A stretch of DNA of 7,447 bases. It comes from Anaerolineaceae bacterium (GTDB lineage Bacteria; Chloroflexota; Anaerolineae; Anaerolineales; Anaerolineaceae). Both the position numbers and the translations under genes were made by a program. The DNA is taken from positions 1 to 7,447 of the forward strand of contig JACZIY010000125.1 in NCBI GenBank assembly GCA_014860845.1. The letters are read 5' to 3'. Below, one piece after another: positions 6,214 through 7,447 of this stretch (position 1 is the first letter of the stretch; each line of letters begins with the position of its first letter). Under the pieces are notes generated by a model. It was not told the DNA's origin. It did no database searches and worked only from the letters and a program-made list of their open reading frames with translations.

Positions 6214-6415
6214 AACTTCTCGCGGTTCCACCCAGATTACTCATATAATGAGCATCTTGTCTATGCTTATAACGGTTGCACCGGTTGCCTTACTCCTTAA
6301 GTTTCAGGTTTCAGCTCACAGGTGGTTTTCGGCGTTCATTTTTCTGAAAAAGCTTTCAGCCAATGGCTTTTTCTCTCTGGAGATTCAAAACATCTACTCG
6401 TCCTGATCATTGCTT
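6187..6415 (-). promoter_or_regulatory. T-box riboswitch (threonine) upstream of thrS
   Basis: This leader senses uncharged tRNA-Thr and lets transcription run into thrS when threonine charging is low. The conserved T-box TGGGTGGAACCGCG lies at 6234-6221. Stem I begins near 6413 with the GGACGAGTA motif (6402-6394). Its distal arm pairs 6373-6366 with 6353-6346 under a 12-base loop. The specifier region on the 3' side reads AAAACCACCTGTGAG; the first ACC (6326-6324), followed by a purine, is the likely Thr specifier. Stem III is a 5-bp hairpin (6267-6251). The antiterminator base pairs CTGGG (6235-6231) with CCCAG (6206-6202), which excludes the terminator hairpin. Each expected element is present and in order. 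Confidence 0.95.
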
Positions 6416-6433
6416 TTGTGTATTCAGTTGTTG

Positions 6434-6507
6434 TGGGCGGTATAGGGCTCGAACCTACGGCCTCCGCGATGTCAACGCGACGCTCTAACCAACTGAGCTA
6501 ACCGCCC
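6434..6507 (-). tRNA. tRNA-Val (anticodon GAC)
   Basis: A 74-base cloverleaf. The 7-bp acceptor stem is GGGCGGT/ACCGCCC, the D-arm GCTC...GAGC, the anticodon arm CGCG-TTGACAT-CGCG with GAC at the anticodon, and the T-arm GTAGG-TTCGAGC-CCTAT with one G-U pair. The discriminator base is A at 6434. CCA is not encoded; ACAACA follows in the genome, so the end must be added by nucleotidyltransferase. The T-box leader of thrS begins only about 20 bases downstream with no terminator between, which suggests a joint primary transcript. Confidence 0.97.
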
Positions 6508-6517
6508 GGGTGGCGAT

Positions 6518-6546
6518 ATTATAATTTACTTGAAGGGATATTGCAA
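6518..6546 (-). promoter_or_regulatory. Promoter of tRNA-Val (and probably thrS)
   Basis: On the minus strand TTGCAA (6546-6541), exactly 17 bases, then a consensus TATAAT (6523-6518). Transcription would start near 6511, a few bases ahead of the mature tRNA-Val 5' end. No other promoter-like pair is visible between the tRNA and the T-box leader. Confidence 0.75.
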
Positions 6547-6556
6547 TAGGAAAAAT

Positions 6557-6586
6557 TTGACAGCTTATGATTCGAGATTTGAGAAT
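6557..6586 (+). promoter_or_regulatory. Weak candidate promoter for tRNA-Ser
   Basis: A consensus TTGACA (6557-6562) is followed 18 bases later by GAGAAT (6581-6586), a poor -10 box. A second -10 candidate, TAAAAT (6639-6644), lies closer to the tRNA but has no good -35. The tRNA must have a promoter in the 163 bases between the divergent tRNAs; which element is used is not clear. A small GTCC-AAAA-GGAC hairpin (6654-6665) precedes the tRNA. Nothing else is seen in this spacer apart from the opposing tRNA-Val promoter. Confidence 0.3.
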
Positions 6587-6670
6587 TTACCTTAATTTGA
6601 TTAACTTTCTTTTCCTTCCCTATCAAGCTCGTTAATGGTAAAATTTTCGACGCGTCCAAAAGGACAGAAT

Positions 6671-6760
6671 GGAGAGGTAGCGTAGTCTGGCCTAACGCGC
6701 GCGCCTGGAAAGCGCGTATACCGAAAGGTATCAAGGGTTCGAATCCCTTTCTCTCCGCCA
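6671..6760 (+). tRNA. tRNA-Ser (anticodon GGA), CCA encoded
   Basis: A 90-base class II tRNA. The acceptor stem is GGAGAGG with TCTCTCC (closing G-U), and the anticodon arm is CGCGC-CTGGAAA-GCGCG with anticodon GGA. The long variable arm characteristic of serine tRNAs is visible as ATACC-GAAA-GGTAT. The T-arm is AAGGG-TTCGAAT-CCCTT. Discriminator G at 6757 is followed by a genome-encoded CCA (6758-6760). A terminator starts one base later. Confidence 0.97.
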
Positions 6761-6761
6761 T

Positions 6762-6792
6762 AAAAAACCACCTTTTTTTAAGGTGGTTTTTT
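6762..6792. terminator. Bidirectional terminator between tRNA-Ser and the phosphatase gene
   Basis: A perfect 13-bp stem pairs 6762-6774 with 6780-6792 (AAAAAACCACCTT/AAGGTGGTTTTTT) around a five-base T loop. The A/T arms supply a U-tract on either strand, so it can end tRNA-Ser transcription rightward and histidine-phosphatase transcription leftward. Confidence 0.92.
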
Positions 6793-6815
6793 GTACATGA
6801 AAATTTTTTTCTGGT

Positions 6816-7385
6816 TTATTTTTTCAACCATTCTATTACTTCAATACCTGTATTTTCAGGGATGTTGCGAATAGCCATTTCTAATGGCAAATCCCTGGCC
6901 TTGCACAACACGGTGGCTATTGCCAATCCATGAGAAACGACAATGATTGTTTGTTGATCATGTTTTTCAGCCAGATGATCCAGATATGCATACATGCGAT
7001 CAGCCACTTCTGCTATGCTTTCTCCACCAGGTTTACGGGTTGTGTAAGGATTCTGGTATACCGCTCGTACTTCAGCTTCACTGGTTGCCAGTACATCTTT
7101 GATAAACCGGCCTTCCCACTCTCCCTGGTTAATTTCCCGTAAGGCAGGGTGGGTGATAATTGATAATTTTATTTTTTTCCCAATCTCCTGGGCAGTCTGA
7201 AATGCTCGCATAAGATCGCTGCTGTACAAAGCTGAAAAATGATGACCATTTAAACTTTCTGCGATGAGTCGAGCCTGTTTAATGCCTGTTGAATTCAGGG
7301 GGATATCCTGCTGTCCCTGATATTTTTGTTCGAGGTTCCAATCGGTTTCTCCGTGTCGGATAAGGTAAATTGTTGTGTATGCCAT
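6816..7385 (-). CDS. Histidine phosphatase family protein (GpmB/CobC-like)
   Basis: This is a 189-residue cytoplasmic phosphatase of the phosphoglycerate-mutase-like superfamily, which works through a phosphohistidine intermediate. The signature LIRHGET is at residues 8-14, with R10 and the nucleophile H11. The other pocket residues are present: R60 (SDLMRAFQTA), E84 in ALREINQGEWEG (the likely acid/base) and H152 in VSHG. The length and the WNLEQKYQGQQDIPLNSTG segment match the cofactor-independent, phosphatase-like branch (GpmB, CobC, PhoE) more than true glycolytic mutases. The substrate cannot be told: a small phosphate ester or an alpha-ribazole phosphate are options, and no cobalamin genes are nearby to favour the latter. 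The ATG is preceded by a modest GCAGGG. It is a single-gene unit ending at the bidirectional hairpin. Confidence 0.9.
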   Translation of the reverse strand: MAYTTIYLIRHGETDWNLEQKYQGQQDIPLNSTGIKQARLIAESLNGHHFSALYSSDLMRAFQTAQEIGKKIKLSIITHPALREINQGEWEGRFIKDVLATSEAEVRAVYQNPYTTRKPGGESIAEVADRMYAYLDHLAEKHDQQTIIVVSHGLAIATVLCKARDLPLEMAIRNIPENTGIEVIEWLKK

Positions 7386-7424
7386 TAGCTAACCCTGCCA
7401 TTTGAATTCTGTGATCAAACCCTA

Positions 7425-7430
7425 ATTATA
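7425..7430 (-). promoter_or_regulatory. Candidate -10 box of the phosphatase gene
   Basis: The minus strand carries an exact TATAAT 39 bases before the ATG, predicting a leader of about 33 bases. A -35 box at a 17-base spacing would fall just past the right edge of the window, so only half of the promoter can be judged. Confidence 0.5.
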
Positions 7431-7447
7431 ACCGTACTAATCTATCC

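Noticed and set aside
6563..6590. GAGATTT/GAGAATTT near-repeat between the divergent tRNA promoters as an operator
   Set aside because: The repeat is short and AT-rich and no regulator gene is nearby; it is within chance expectation for such a spacer.
6519..6761. 80-codon minus-strand reading frame starting MAERKGFEPLIPFG
   Set aside because: It is the antisense of tRNA-Ser plus spacer. This peptide pattern is a well-known spurious product of tRNA-Ser complements; there is no ribosome-binding site and it runs through the divergent promoter region.
1..7447. CRISPR array, insertion sequence, prophage or defence cassette
   Set aside because: No spaced direct repeats, terminal inverted repeats, transposase motifs or phage-type genes are seen. 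Gene content and order are standard chromosomal housekeeping.

Overview
The window is ordinary bacterial housekeeping DNA with moderately low GC, about seven protein genes, two tRNAs and an unusually readable set of control signals. It best fits a Chloroflexota genome, probably the Anaerolineae lineage. That view rests on the left-edge protein (a membrane anchor, a Pro/Thr-rich linker and a small beta-sandwich-like domain), on a T-box in front of thrS, and on a DUF711 protein next to a SpoU/TrmH methyltransferase. The assignment is an inference from protein style, not a phylogeny.

Layout. At the left edge a plus-strand gene for a membrane-anchored extracytoplasmic protein enters from outside the window and ends 3 bp from the convergent stop of a DUF711 gene. 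From there to about 6507 everything is on the minus strand. In transcription order this is: promoter, tRNA-Val(GAC), threonine T-box leader, thrS, terminator; then promoter, infC, rpmI, rplT, terminator; then a TrmH/SpoU RNA methyltransferase gene overlapping the DUF711 gene by 4 bp (ATGA). To the right, tRNA-Ser(GGA) reads on the plus strand. It shares a 13-bp bidirectional hairpin terminator with a convergent minus-strand histidine-phosphatase gene.

How the parts work together. thrS-infC-rpmI-rplT is the classic translation cluster: threonyl-tRNA synthetase, initiation factor 3, and ribosomal proteins L35 and L20. Here it is split into two transcription units by a strong terminator after thrS and a recognisable promoter before infC. 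The synthetase is controlled by uncharged tRNA-Thr through the T-box, which has a Thr ACC specifier. infC starts at an AUU codon, seven bases after a perfect AAGGAG ribosome-binding site. In E. coli this kind of start underlies feedback by IF3 on its own synthesis.

There is no mobile element, CRISPR array or defence cassette, and I see no new multi-gene system. The points most worth a second look are the tRNA-Val that appears to share a promoter with the T-box-thrS unit, the AUU start of infC, the ThrRS without a TGS domain, the secreted domain of the left-edge protein, and the possible RNA structures in the rpmI and rplT leaders.
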